Source: Progne subis subis
Taxonomy: Eukaryota > Chordata > Aves > Passeriformes > Hirundinidae
Length of the DNA stretch: 64,000 nucleotides
NCBI GenBank assembly: GCA_022316685.1
Contig: JAKJHU010000005.1
Coordinates: 13,990,707 to 14,054,706 of the forward strand
Direction of reading: 5' to 3'
Both the position numbers and the translations under genes were made by a program. Positions 14,401-28,400 of the stretch are shown here, piece by piece. The notes below the pieces were generated by a model. The model was not told the DNA's origin, made no database searches, and saw only the letters and a list, made by a program, of their open reading frames with translations. Position 1 is the stretch's first letter; each line of letters starts with the position of its first letter.

Positions 14401-17400
14401 TTGGTTTTCTCTGTTTCACAAAAAAAAAAAAAAAAAAAAAAATTTTTTTGAAACTGGGAACCCTTTAAAACTTTAACCAAGATCCAAAGTACTTAAACTA
14501 CGATTATAATTTCCAAACTGTACATTTGTACATTGTGTACAAATGTTCCAAGCAAAGAGTATATGATGATCCTGCTCAGTTTTAATACTGCAGACAGAAA
14601 GAGGCTCCTTCTTCAATCTTCTGCCTTCCCCTTAAAGCCCCAAGTTAAGATTTGTTTAAGGCCACAATATATTTAGCAGAGGGACAAGGATCTAGTTTAT
14701 TTTCCCCGTCACTCCTTCTTAAGGTACATCATACCCAACTACACATCAGAAATACAATTTGTAAGTTTAAAATGAGTCTTCAAATTACTGAAAAGAATAG
14801 GCTTATAGGTAGGGAAAACAGGCTGTTTTACACTATTTAGTACAGTCAGAAATAGTTGTCAATGTTCTGGGCATGGGATCCATATCTTAAAGATTACCTT
14901 ATGGAAGTTATTTGCCAGAAAAATATATTGCATAATGAAAATTTCCCAGCAGAACAAAAACTGGCTTCAGCAACAGTTACTGTTCACATGGTGAAATTAT
15001 AAAATTATAAACAACATGTTTATCACTTTTCTCTGAAATGCAGTTTATTGAAAAACCAAAAATAAAAAATGTCATCTGGATAGGAGAAAATTATTCTCAC
15101 CTTATCAGATTGAGTATTCTCATGCAAGATCCTAGCATCAATAGCAGCAGCCAGCAAATTATTTGCAGCAGTTATAGCATGAATATCTCCAGTCAAATGA
15201 AGATTGAACTAGAAGGGGGAAACAACAAGATTTTTTTTTTTAATAAGAAGATATTTAAATCAATTCACTAAGACAAATTAGCAGCACAAATCATTGCTAT
15301 CTCCTTGAGACTGCAGCTCTAATTAGTCAGCTGTCAGGGTAGGCTAAAGATTTCCAGGTGAAAATACATATGGGGAGCCATATGAAGGACTTGTTTTCAT
15401 CTGAGTACATGGTAAACTACTCTAAGTGTAGCCAAACAAAGCCAAGAACATCTTCATTCTTTGCTAAATGATTCAAGAATAGGAAGCAAAGAGCTACAGT
15501 TCCACATCATCAATACTGAATCAGTTTAATGTTACTAACTACTAACTGACCTGGAGCAGAGGTGTGGATTACTGCTGAATCTGCCCCAGAACCCAGCACG
15601 CATCCTGGCTTTGGGGCCATATGCCAGCTTTCTGTTGGCTGCAGAAGAACAGCCACTAACCTCACAGGCATGAACTCTGCTGGTACAAAGCTTGACAAAG
15701 CTTGACAAAACTCTGAAATGAGCATCTTAAATGAAGACTTGTGTCACACAGGTTCTGCATTTTTTATGTGTCTAACAGAAGGAGCTGGAAGATCAGTTTT
15801 AATGGCACTTCATGGCTGACAATAGAATTGTGCTTGGATGAGCTGTGCATGGTCAAGGTGGTTCCTCACCAGTTCTGGCCATAGAGAGGTTTTGCTGAGC
15901 TCTAAAGTAAGACTCTTGGTGTAAAACTGCCACACATTTCCAAACAAGCACTGTGCATATCACAGATTCATTAAGGTTGGAAAAAACCTCCAAAATCATC
16001 AAGCCCAATCTTCAAATGAATACCATCATGCCCATTAAGCCAAATCACAGATTGCAAGTTGAGGCTGTCTCACCTCCTCCATGGGGATCACTTGAGCATA
16101 TCCCCCTCCGGCTGCTCCACCTGCACAGGGAAGCACATGGAAAAAAACCAACCATCTTTACACACATAAAGTGAAACATACAGCAATGATGACACATTTT
16201 TGGCATTTTGATTTCTATTACAAGATCAGTGATGCATCCAAATAAGCATGATTTCCTTAATCTTGCTGGTTTTTTTCTTTTTTCAGCAGGTAGTAAAAAA
16301 GGAATTCTTGCTCTGAAATGAAAGCCTACATGTGATGGGTGGTTCAGGCTCTGGCTATGCAAGGGTACCCTCTGCTCCTGCCCAGATGTAGGACAGTCAT
16401 GCACATGCAGCTGCTGGGTGAAATGACAAAGCAGTCCCAAGCAAGCACTGCTGAATGAAACCCTCACACCCTCGCCTGATCACTCCTTCCTCTCTATATC
16501 TCTCATGGTACAGGCAAAGAAATTTGCTGTTGCCTATGCACAAGTTGAGAGGAGGGATTAAAGCACTCACGCGCACCAGTCTTAGCTGAGAAGCACCAGG
16601 AGCCTTCCAGCTGAAACCAAACTTGTTAACTTAAACTTCAGCAAAGCAAAGCAGAGCAGATGGGGAGTGCTTGCCCAGTTAGGCACCAATTTCAGCTGAG
16701 AAATGGCAAGAAAAAGATTGCATTACTTCCTATCAGCATTGAAAATGGGCTTGGAATCTGACTGGGTCTTACCTGCCCTCAGGCTCTTATAGGGTTTTTA
16801 GGCAAAAAGGCAGCAGCCCACGATTAGAGGGGACAGCTCAGGAGAACAGACAGAAGAGGTCCAGAACTAGGCAAATGTGTGCTGCTGACACAGCTGAACC
16901 ACAACTCCTAAATTCCTTGTACTGCTTGGAAATATCCAACATGGACCCTTACTCAAGGAATAATTAGACAGTAATATTTAGAAATGTATTTAAAGAGTTT
17001 CCAGGTAGAGTGTTGGCTAGAAGGGTGGGTACTCACACGAAATTCCTCATGGCTAATTACATCCCTCTGCCTTTCATTATGTTTATGTTTTATCTGCATT
17101 ATCAATACATGTTAAGTGCAGGAACATAGCTATGAACATTGCACAGGAAGTTGTGTGCAAGAAACCTTAATCTATTAGTTACATATGTATTTAAAAATCA
17201 AATATGCTACTACTGGGACAATCCACTGAGTGAAGCAATTAAGAAATTTAAAAAGAAGAATTAAATAAAAAAGGAGGAAAAAAACAGTATTTCCTTTTAA
17301 TCTGAAAGAGGTCATAGGTTCTGCAAATATCATGTACCTTTCACTCCAAAAGTAGGTCCTTGAGAAGGTTGTCTCAGACAAGCAAAGGAGTTAATGTTAA

Positions 17401-19424
17401 GGTGTGCAGTAAGCGCCTGAACAAGACCAAGTGTGACTGTGCTTTTCCCTTCTCCTAGGGGTGTAGGGGTTATTCTAGCAAAACAAGAGAAAAGATTAAT
17501 CAAATTCTTTGCTGATGTCAGCCTGGCTAAGGATATCAGAACTTAGAACTTTTGATTTCAATGAAGAATATTTGTACAGCAAATTTCAATAAGATTACTT
17601 TATCTTCACAAAAATACTGCCACGATGTTAGCCCCCAGCTCAAGCTGGAATGCTAATATACATGTGTCTTCTATTTAAGCAATTTACTATGATAGCAGAA
17701 AAAGAGAAGATTATTTTGGCAAAAGTTCTAAAAAGAATATATTGAATTTAGACATTTTTATTACAGCACAAAAGTCTCACTGGTTTCATTAACAAACCAT
17801 CCATCACGATACTCTAAGCATGTATTAATATTTTTCTGCAGTAACACATGAGATCTTTTATTCTCACTGCTCTTTGAATGAAATAATAGAATATTTTAAG
17901 TTAAATAACCAACAGTTAGAACTCAACTTTGCCTCTCAGGTTCCATATCACCAAAACTCTCAACAATGACAGATCAACTGCTTTATAAATAAAACAGGAC
18001 ACAAAATTCACTATATGTGTGAATATATATATTCACACTACATGAATATATATATGAATATATATATGAATATAGTGTGAATTCACTATAATTCACAATT
18101 CATGTTCAATTGAACATGATTTATTGTGCATTTTTGTTTCAGAGACAATCATAGTCCATACAAAACCTCAAAAGCCTCACGCTATGGCTCCCATATTTAG
18201 ACCATGACTGAAACAGGACAGAATTTTAAAAACACCTCCAAGCTCAAATCAGAGAATCTAACCTCCAGTCTATTCTTGTCCCTAGAGGAGACTCTATTCT
18301 TGCCCCTTTAATAAAGGGGCAGTGACAGCTGATTTTGCAAGTAGAAAACTTCATCAGCCTTCACTGAATGAGAGACAGTTTAAGTGATCACCTCCCTACT
18401 TTCGACATCAGCATATTTGTTTGTGATCCATGTTAAAAGTGTGTGGGGGGTGCTAGGGTTTTTCTTCTCTCTCTGCTTTTCTTTCTTGCATTATGAATAC
18501 ATCTCATGGCTCCAAAACGCACTTCAATGATTCTTTTGAGGCAAAGCATTTCTTTTTCTGATTGGCAAAAGAAGAAAGCCCTTACACCACTCCCACACAA
18601 ATCTTCTCTTTTGGCAAAGTGCAACCATTCCTTTCTTTGGTGCCTTTTCTACTTGCAGAGAAGTACTTTAGTGAAGCTGATGTTAAGAACCAACGTTCAT
18701 TCCCAAGAAAATACATCCATGCACATAGATCCTAGTCAAAGGGGAATCCTTATCCTGTGACCTCTTCAAAATTTGAGCCGAAACAACGAGCTCTAATTAG
18801 AAACATTTCACTCCCTAACTAGTAATTTTTCCAAGATATTGCTGTCTTCAGACCACAATTCAAATGGCACAGAAACATTAGTGTAATTGTAAGAATCAGT
18901 TTAGTCCAGTCTGTTCACAGACTGGCAAAAGCACTTCTTCGTCCCAAAAAAGAAAAGAGATGAAAAACATTAACTTTTCACAAATCTTTTACAGCATCAT
19001 CAGAACCTTGGCTTTTACTTTAAAAAAGTTGCCCTGGATAGTTATGTCTCAAAAAATTTGGGCAGTCTGGAAGCAAGTCAAATTAACATCTTTATATTAT
19101 TCTAGCAAAAAAAAAAACAACCCAAAAACTACAGTTCAGAAAAGTAGTCTTTTAACTAAAATTTCAGTGAAATCAATGGGGTTAGGCACGTCTATAAGAG
19201 ATTCCCTGAATTCTTTGCTTTAAATTACTCCTATGTGACCATGGGCCACTTACTTAGGTTTTAGCAATTTTCTCCCACATTTTATAATACTGTGTTCACC
19301 AACCATCACATTCTAAAACATCATCAATAACTTACTATTCAGACTATTTAATCATCCTAGAATAGCACTTCTTTGAAAAAGGAATTCACAGAATTCTAGC
19401 AAAGTATCTATGTGGAGCCAAAAA

Positions 19425-19456
<32 letters not shown>

Positions 19457-22400
19457 AAGATGGGAGACTTAGAGCAGATCCTTTATCTACTCTCAAAAGC
19501 AGTTCTGGTCCCTGTAGTTTTTTAAACCATACTAGGCCTTCTTATTGCCTTCTGATCTACTGCAAGAGCCCAGACACTACTCCGTTTCTTTTACTTTCAA
19601 GTTTGCAGTTCCTAGAAGAAAGGATCATTTTAATCTCTACATTGTCGGGACAGGGAGCACTTAGGGTTTTACTTTGCCACAAGGATAGATTCCTTTTTTC
19701 TCACCACTCTTTTTCTCACCTCCTTTTTGTCCCAGGATCTTTACTTTTGTACAAATGTGTTTCTTTTAGAGCACCACAGCCAAGTTAACACACTTTTGCT
19801 ACCAGTTTCACCTTCTGACTACTTTTCTAACACTGGTTTCCCCAAACCCATTCAAATAATTCTTAGCATGGTTTCTCCTTACCCCTTGTTCTCCTACTAT
19901 CTCATTCACTTTTGTCTATTGCTCTAATCTCATTTACTTGATCCTCTTATTCCTGTGCATTAAAAACAGATTTAAGGAATATATCAGTAATCCTGAGGCA
20001 TTACTGCATTCAAAGACTTCACAAGGTAACAGCTCTTGAAGCTATCAATTATTTAAAAGTAATAACAACAAAACAAAAAGAAAAAACAATAATGAAACAC
20101 CCAAAAGGCAAGTATTCTACTGTGAATCTATACATCTAAAATTGTTTACTGGAAGTTACCAGTCAAGAACTTTCCACAGACCCAAAAATTCAGGGCATAC
20201 AATGGCTGCACTACTAACAGAAAAAATTGCATTTGCAGGGCATCCTGTTGGTGGCTACCTCTATTCTTGAGCGTCAGATACATGAGGTGCACACTCCAGA
20301 GAATTCAGAGACACCATCCCTAGTCATTTACTTGGTTCAGCTCAAAACGTGGCAGGTGGCTGGTCTGACATGCACAGCCACGACTCTACAACTCTTATGA
20401 AACCAGCCAAACCAAAGATGCAGCCTCCTATCCAGCAAAGGAAAGGAAACTGCAATTGACAAATGCATAAGCAGAATGCATGTTGGTAGCACAAAGAACA
20501 TTATCTGGCTGTCACAGAAGAAAACAACACACAATCAAGTGTCATGTTACTAAAATGCTCTGGTAACTCGACTGGCCTATCTTAAAATGACTATAGTAAC
20601 ATGAACTAGAAAGCACTGGGAGTTTTCTATGAGATAGACCTTTTTCCAGAAAGCAAAGAGAGAACACACTGCTGCTCACTGATTAAACTGGCAGGAAATC
20701 TCAAGAGCTAAACAGTTAGTTATTAGTTTCAGCAGTTACCAAAATCTCAGCTTTCAACATTAGTTAAAAGAAAAGAAAAAGAAAAAAAAAAAAAAAAAAA
20801 AAGAAAAAAAGAAAAAGAAGAAGAAAAAAAAAAAGCATCTGAAATGAAAATTCTATTCCAATAATTTTCCTTTCAAAGCTTATTTTAACTATCTTCACTT
20901 TTGTACCTGCTCTACTTTGATTGGGTTTTACAACTAAAATAATCCACTTAAGCTGTTTTGTGGACATTGAGCTGTTTTTGCTGGCTACACTACCGAGCCT
21001 ACACTCTTGCAGCTTAGGTCACTTGCTCACATGGATATAAAATTACAACTGCAAATGGCTAACTTTAGCTCAATTGTGCAATGCTGTGATTTAACCTTAT
21101 GCAAATTGAGGGAAAACCTCCTTTAAAATGCAATGAATTTTAATGAACTTCAAGAGACTTTAACAGCCATTTGCATTATTCTTCCAATTTCTTTAGTATG
21201 TTTTCAATCAAAACACAGAAATCCCACAATAATTTTCCGCCTTAAACTTTGCCACCTACCAAGCAGTCATCAGCTCCTTGGCAAAGTAAGTTTTCTATAC
21301 CATTGGAAAGCCTTCTCTCTTTCTGTATATCAAAACAAAGATAAGAATATGCAGACTTTTTGTTTGTTTGTTATACATCACGTTAGCTTACAGTAGAGCT
21401 GTTTCTGTGGGAAAGCTACATGAGGTCTCCCAGAGAGAAAATAAACAAACAGGGAGACATACGCTGCACCAGCTGTAACCTCCTCACAGCTACACCAGCC
21501 ACTGTGACTCCAACAAGAACCTTACTGAATGTGTGACAATTCTCTTCCAAATTTCCTACGTTCAGCTCATAGGTATCAGCAGTTTCAAATGTTTTAATGA
21601 GTCCATAATTCCTGTGATCCACATGGAAACCTGTGAAGCCAGGCTACAGAGGCCATGGGCAACTGAGTTCCCACCCAGATACATGTGTACATGTGTAATA
21701 CATGACAACTGTCTCAACTATGACTTTACTTTGGACTGTCAGAAAATTCAGAGCATCAAGACAGGGGTATTTTCCCCTCTTATCCTTCCCTGTATTTTTC
21801 CTCTAATTTTTGTTTTCCTTTTTGCTTAGCTTTTAAGCACCTAGCAGCCCAAGAGACACAGTAAAAAGAAATACAATCCATTTTTGTTTTCCTCCATTTT
21901 TAACTTACTAAAAAGGTAGCTCACCACTGAACAAGCTATTAATGTTAGGAGAAAAGTACTGATTTAAAATTTTCCAGTATTCAAAAGCCAACACACTTCT
22001 TGTTAAAAGCACCATTGCATTTCATAATTTTCCCACTTTTTATTCTTCCTCACCTTGCATTTTTGAAGTGAACAAGTTTCCAGAATTATTCATTAAAAGC
22101 CACAGCACTGGAGCATTTAGAAACAAGATGCTGAAACATACACACACATAGACATCCATTCTAACAAACTGCAGCTGTAATTTCATGTTGTGTCTGTGAA
22201 TATGCCATCTACATGCTTCAATGCATGATTAGGTTACCCTGGACCCTAAACTTAGCTCCTAGGTCAAGCACAAGCTACGTTCACTTTCAAGCTCTCAGCT
22301 GGCAATGAGTGGAAGCAGTTTGAGTTAACAGATCCTGCAACGTATTATTTACCAGCCCTAAATTCCTGTTTACAGGCAGCTGATGCCCAAGAACCAATTA

Positions 22401-25400
22401 CTCTATGACAACTTGTGGCTCTGCCCCCACAGTGTCTTAACACAAGCCCCATAGCAAGTCAATCAGACAAAAGAAACACAGACACAGAAAATAAAAAAGC
22501 AAGAATGAAAAAAAAATAAAAATAAAAGAGAGACAGAGAGAGAGAAAAGAATGCTCTCCATACAGAAGTAAACAGAATTTATGAAGAAATAAAGTCCCCA
22601 TCCCATTTTCGGGAATCAAACTGCAGTATTTCAGAATACAAAGTTTACATTGAATGAGACACTTAGCCATATTTGTTTGCATTTAGAAAGAACAAAAAAG
22701 ACTTTGCAGTTAGCAACTTTTAAAAGAGGTACAAATACAACTATCCTCAGAGAGAAAAAGGTATATTTCAGTTGCATTGTGCTGTTCAGAACAAGAAGTT
22801 TGGTCTTTAGTATACCAGGAATAAACTAGACATGCATTTGCAGCAAATATTTATAAATTCCTAGACTTTGTGAAACATTTAAATTTGAATGTGCAATTAA
22901 AGGCACAAATGCTGCTGGCTGCATCATGGATGGAAGTTGGAGGCTTTTGCAGTTTCTTGAATACACACATATACATACACTTTACACTCTTTTCACACAT
23001 GATAAGTTCCCATCACACATTACAAATATATCCACCAGAACAGTAAGTATAAGCATATCTCTTAAATGTTTCCTCTGAAGCACTGAAAATTTATTCTAAA
23101 GACCTATACTGCATCATTCTAAAAGAATTTTTAAATATCTTTGGTTATTGTGAACAAACATAATCCAAATGGCAGGTTCTGGTTGACCTTGCCTTGGCAA
23201 GGGAGAGAATGAAGGCAAATGAGGATACTATTTCACTCCCCAATTTCCACACTTCAGTGACTACTTGATTTTCATTGCATTGAACATTTCCCCATCAGAG
23301 TCCCCTGCTTTTCTTAAAATCATTGTCATCTGCTACAGCCATTTCAGCAAAGGAGAGCAGCTGAGAGCATATAAACACACATTATATGTATATTTTATAT
23401 GTACTATATTTCAAAATCAAGCTTTGAACTCCCTCAGAAGAGGATGTTCCCACTATTGTGGCGACCTTCCCCAAGCACTCCTCTCGAAGCAGATATGGCT
23501 TTAACCACTAACTCCAGAAGATACAATGACTTCAGAGATGTTACAAATAGCAACACATTGCATCATCAGGTTAGGTAGGTACCAAACCCAGCCCTTTGTT
23601 TCTGAAACACCATTCTGTATTGGTACATTTTTATGTAAACTTAAAAGAGGATACAATTTTCTACTTTCTGCCAGCTTTTTATCTTGCTGATCAAAACTTC
23701 TGCGTTTCTTCCACATGTAAATGCACTTTTTTCTGTGACAACTGCTTGAGATACCTTCTTTGAAGGAGGACGGGAGACAAAGCAGTGTGAAGAAATGAAA
23801 GCCCTGTTGCATGCAGTCTGACACAACTAAAATCCGCCTGAATGGGGCTTCCCAACTTGCTATCTTTGCACCTCCAGACCTCCAGATATCTACAAAAAAC
23901 CTCTTCCTCTATGAGACGTTTGTTGCTGGGAAGGTCTAGATTGGTGTGCAGCATGATCTCCATCTGATGCTGTTGACATCACAAGCATGAAACTACACAG
24001 CATCAACTTTCTTCAAACTCAGTCAAATGCCGAATCTGTTTTTGTTTCTCCAATGCCACAAAAAAAAAAAAAAAAACCAACCCCAAAAAAACAAACAAAA
24101 AAACAACAACAAAAAAAACCACCAAAAAAAAAAAAAACCACAAACCCAACCAAAATAAAACTCTGCCAAAGGAAACCAAGTTCAACCTGCTATTATTTCC
24201 TCCTCTTAACTACTCCAGCATCTTCCAGGTATATCTTCAATGCTGGGCTTCTATCACATAGCTTTGAGGAAAGCTTCATATCTTGCCTGCCTCAGTTTTG
24301 TGACACAGAGTCTCTGAGTCTACAACAGCTCCATCCCAAGACAGTGCCAGAAATCCAGGTTGCTCCCAGAGGAAGGCAGTAAAGCACACAGTTTGAGAAA
24401 CACTAGCCAAGGTGAGGCTAGTAGATTGAGGCAGTTAACAACAGCCCTCTCCTTCGGGATCAGCCAAAACCGCATCTTAAACCTCAGTGCTTTTACTTAA
24501 AAGGAAGCAACCGACAGAGAACACACTGCAATTTAAATATTAATGAAAACCTTCACATGTTTGCTCACAAGTAGAAGTTTCCACTTAGTAAACCAGGTAA
24601 ATGAAAAGGTTGTGTCACCGAATGCAAGAAAAACCTGAAGCTCTTTAGAAAAGAAGCGCATAATTCCTGCTGAGCATTGCATTTGCTGTAATCGTGGGAA
24701 AAGCAAGCAGGATAAGCCTGCCTGGAGACATGTCTACATTTCAGAGAAAAAAACATGTCTTTTTAAACTTTGTAATCTGTTCTCCAATAAAAAAAGTATT
24801 TATTGTTAATATCAACAGATTAGCATGTAGCTTCTGTTAAAGTTTGTTTATAAACAGCCACAATACAAGCAGCCTTAAATTTCCAAGTTAAACATTTAAA
24901 ATTCTGATAAAACAGTAAGCAAAACTCCACTCACCAACATTTCACAGATTCATAGAACAAACTACCTTTTATAAAATATACTTTACTTCAGTAATAAGTT
25001 GGGAAGAAAAGCTGTTACTTCAAAAAAGTTCAAAACCTGCTCACTTTCAGAAGGGAGCGACATACAGATGAAAACATTCAAGATTCTTATTTGTGCAGAG
25101 TATAAAAAAGATGTAAGTTGCATGTTTATATGAATAGGAGTGGGAACAGCCGACATTAATGACATTACATAGCATTCTTACCCAGCAACTAGAACATATT
25201 TTCCATCTGGTTGATCCTTTAACCTTTCCAGCAGGGACAAACGTACTTTGGCTTTGGTTTGGCCATAGATCTCAATTTCATCTGTAAGCAATCCTATCTC
25301 CTTGGCAAGTACATCAACAGCTTTTGGACTCTGTGCTCGGGAAATCTCAATATCACTGGAAAAGAAAACAAATAAGGGCCAGGAGATTTCTCTCAGCTTA

Positions 25401-28400
25401 GGTGGTCGACGACAGAGCACAAAACAACAGCAAATAATCCAACAATGGAGTAATTGTATTTTTCAACTCTCTCTCACATTTTATTAACCAAACCTAAATA
25501 TTAAATAACACCTAATATAACATTGAAAATCACGTACAGTGTTTGTTAATTGTTACAATTTCACAGAGAGGTCTTGTTTAATCAGATTCCAAATATTACG
25601 TAATGCTTTCATATCAAGCTAGAAATGTGTCTGCTGGATACTGAAGCATGTCCCACTGGAATGGATGTTTCTGGGTTTGTTTTTCCCTTTTGTTCTCCTC
25701 CCTTACAGCATATTTCAGCACATACAATTTACTAAAAAGTGCATGCATTCCTTGGCCAACAGTCACACAAACACATTCTCTAAACCCAAAGCTTGTGCAT
25801 GCAGCGCCTTTCATCCGAGGGCAGCGCCAAAAACGCTTTCCCCCCATGAGGGCACCAAAGGAAACAAAGCACTTGAAGACCAATTCATGCACTTCTAAAA
25901 CACAGCTAAACTAAGAATGGCCACAGAGTGTGAGTCTAAAGCACAGGGCTCAGCCAAGACATCCAGTGAGCTTATGGACTACCTCCAGCAAGGGTGAGCA
26001 GCAGCTGAGGCAAGCACATACTCTCTGAGGGGATGTGGCTGTAGGGGACACTCTACTGTATCTACAATTCCTGACCTGGACAACCTGAAGTCTTTGGATT
26101 TAATACTCCATCATGGATTTTTCATTTGTGAGCTTGACCTAGTTGCCTGTTATGTCCACATAAGCATGTAGCAGCTGTAAGCTCCTGCAGCATGGAAGCC
26201 CAGGGGCTGGCACACTGGATGTGAAGAGCTGTCTCCTTGGCTTTGAATTGCTCACATTACCACAAAAACAACTTTAAAAATTACTGTCAGCCTAACCAGG
26301 CTAAATCTCTTCCAGTAGTTTCAGTTGATCACAGTATTTTTAAGATAGAATCTGGCAAAGGCATGAAAGCTCATGCTCAAGCTGAACTTTCAAACATCAT
26401 CCAAGACCTTAAACATCCACCAGTGAACATAAAACTACTACCAGATCTCAGCTCTGTGCACAGAGTTTGGCCATTCTGCATCCACCAGCAAATGATCAGT
26501 CTGTGCCAACTTAATTGCTTGCAATTCTTTGAGAAAATCTTAAGCTGGCTCCATTATCCATTTATAGTCATTAAGTATCCCCCTTTTGCACCCTGCAGCA
26601 GCTAAGTGTAACCCAGAAACCATCCACCCAAATAATGACATAATTCAGTACTACATGACAAGGAGTTACTCAATCACTAACTTGAACCTGCTTTCTTTCA
26701 AAAACATACTAAGAACATCCCCTTTCATAGAAGGACAGATATACCTTTGGCTTCTTATGTGTGACTTCAAACACAACTAGCCACAAAAATTTAATGAGAA
26801 CACAAGATGGAGTGGTGTACAAACATCACATGGCAAAGACCATCTGAAGTTTTCACTCAGAACTTACTGTATATAAACAACTGAAGTCCCAAAAAATTCT
26901 TGCTAAGTTGATGGTAGTGTGGTACCTTAAAGATCTAAGAAAGGAAAATTTTCAGGGTGACTATTCTCTTATTAAAATAATTGATGCATTTAGCAAAAGG
27001 AGAAAGATGTAGACTAAAATGACAAAGTTAATTTGCATATTTTTTCCTCCTACTAAATATATTTTCCTAAAACACAGGAAATGAGAGGTTTGGTTATACC
27101 TGGACTTTAGAAGTCTGTATTTGTAGCTGACTCTTTTAGTCTGACAATGTATTTTCTGTATTGGGACTACCAGAATTATTCAATATGTTATGTTATTCAG
27201 TATAGCTGGAGATGTGCAAAATTGCATGATTGAAAACTGCTAAGCAAGAAGTCCATCACTGACAATGCTAAGTGATACTTTATGAAACGCAGAAAAAATT
27301 TAAAAGATGGAGGAAGGCTCTACATCTACTCACCTGACTTTTTTTTAACTGCATACTGTAAGAACATTTTCCATTCAATTTCCAATATATTTGGAAATAC
27401 TTCAACCCAGATCTCACAGAAATCAAAAAAGCAGATGTTCTTAGTTTTAGTGCTTAAGCAGCTTTGCCTCAATTTCAATGAAAACTCCATCTGTTTCCAT
27501 ACAACATGGTGTATTACTGTAAGCTTACATTTTATTACAGGATACTTTCCATCTGAAGTTTCTTTACATTTAAAAGAAAAAAGACAAAGCTATGGAGTTA
27601 GCAGATAAGTGCAAGTCCTATTACTAATTATAATATACATATTATACTATACATATTATGGTGTGTATATATATATGAACCATTATTTATTAATTATGTA
27701 ATTATTTATGTAGTAAATACACAATGTCATAGAGAGGGTTAGGAATACCCTTTATGAAAGTTTTTTTTACCATCACACTCATGATACTGCATACTTTACC
27801 TTTTAATTGTATTATTTAAGGATATTTTTTAGGCTTCAATTCTAGAAATGTTACATGCTTGCCCAGAAAAAACTCAAGCATTTCTGCCCCCTTGTGCCCC
27901 TGGTTATAAGAGAAAACTCATTCTTTTGGCATCTCTGGTTTAAATTTCTGTCCTCTCCCATTAAACTGTTGTAAGAGACAGTGAAAGGTAAATTTAAATG
28001 CTTAGAAAATACAACATTTTGTCACAGCTTTCCAAAAAGACACCAGTAGGAATCAGAATTACAGAATCACAGAGTGGTTGAGGTTGGAAGGGACTTCTGG
28101 AAGTCATCTGGTCTAACCCCCCCTGCTCATGCAGGGGCTTGTAGAGCTAGTTAGTTGCCTGTGTCCTGGTGGCTTCTGAATATTTCTTAGGATGGACACT
28201 GCACAATCACCCTGCACAATCTGTCAAAGTTTGGTCACCTTCCCAGTGAAGGAGTATTTCCTGATGTTCAAATGAAGCTTCCCTGGTTTCAGTTTATGAT
28301 CACTGCCTATGGTTTTGTCACTGGGCTCCACTGAAAGGAGCCTGCCTTGTTCCTCTTTGTATTATTTTACATCGTATTTAGACACATTGATAAATCCTCC

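Larger units (their letters stand above)
12806..15100 (-). other. MTHFD1L: MTHFD1L introns 15 and 14 (either side of exon 15)
   Basis: Introns of 1.3 and 0.9 kb. The second carries the A23 tract and the 10-bp-arm inverted repeat; the first shows nothing recognisable. Confidence 0.8.
15209..17337 (-). other. MTHFD1L: MTHFD1L introns 13 and 12 (either side of exon 13)
   Basis: Introns of 0.9 and 1.2 kb. The first ends with a CR1 remnant close to exon 13; the second, about 16121-17337, is unique sequence of mixed composition. Confidence 0.8.
17475..25181 (-). other. MTHFD1L: MTHFD1L intron 11
   Basis: The largest complete intron (7.7 kb). Holds the palindrome cluster at 18005-18120 and four purine- or A-rich tracts. 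No exon-like sequence was found. Confidence 0.8.

Noticed and set aside
19420..20834. Poly-A tracts as tails of processed pseudogenes
   Set aside because: No recognisable gene sequence or target duplications were seen on the 5' side of either tract.
23987..24382. 131-residue frame rich in Lys and Pro
   Set aside because: Created by the A/C-rich low-complexity tract at 24059-24165.
24940..24975. Possible CR1 end ('cacagattcatagaac')
   Set aside because: Only about 15 bases resemble a CR1 end and no neighbouring CR1 sequence follows.
26237..27608. Plus-strand frames of 108-122 residues in intron 10
   Set aside because: AT-rich chance frames, antisense to the gene, with no recognisable motif.
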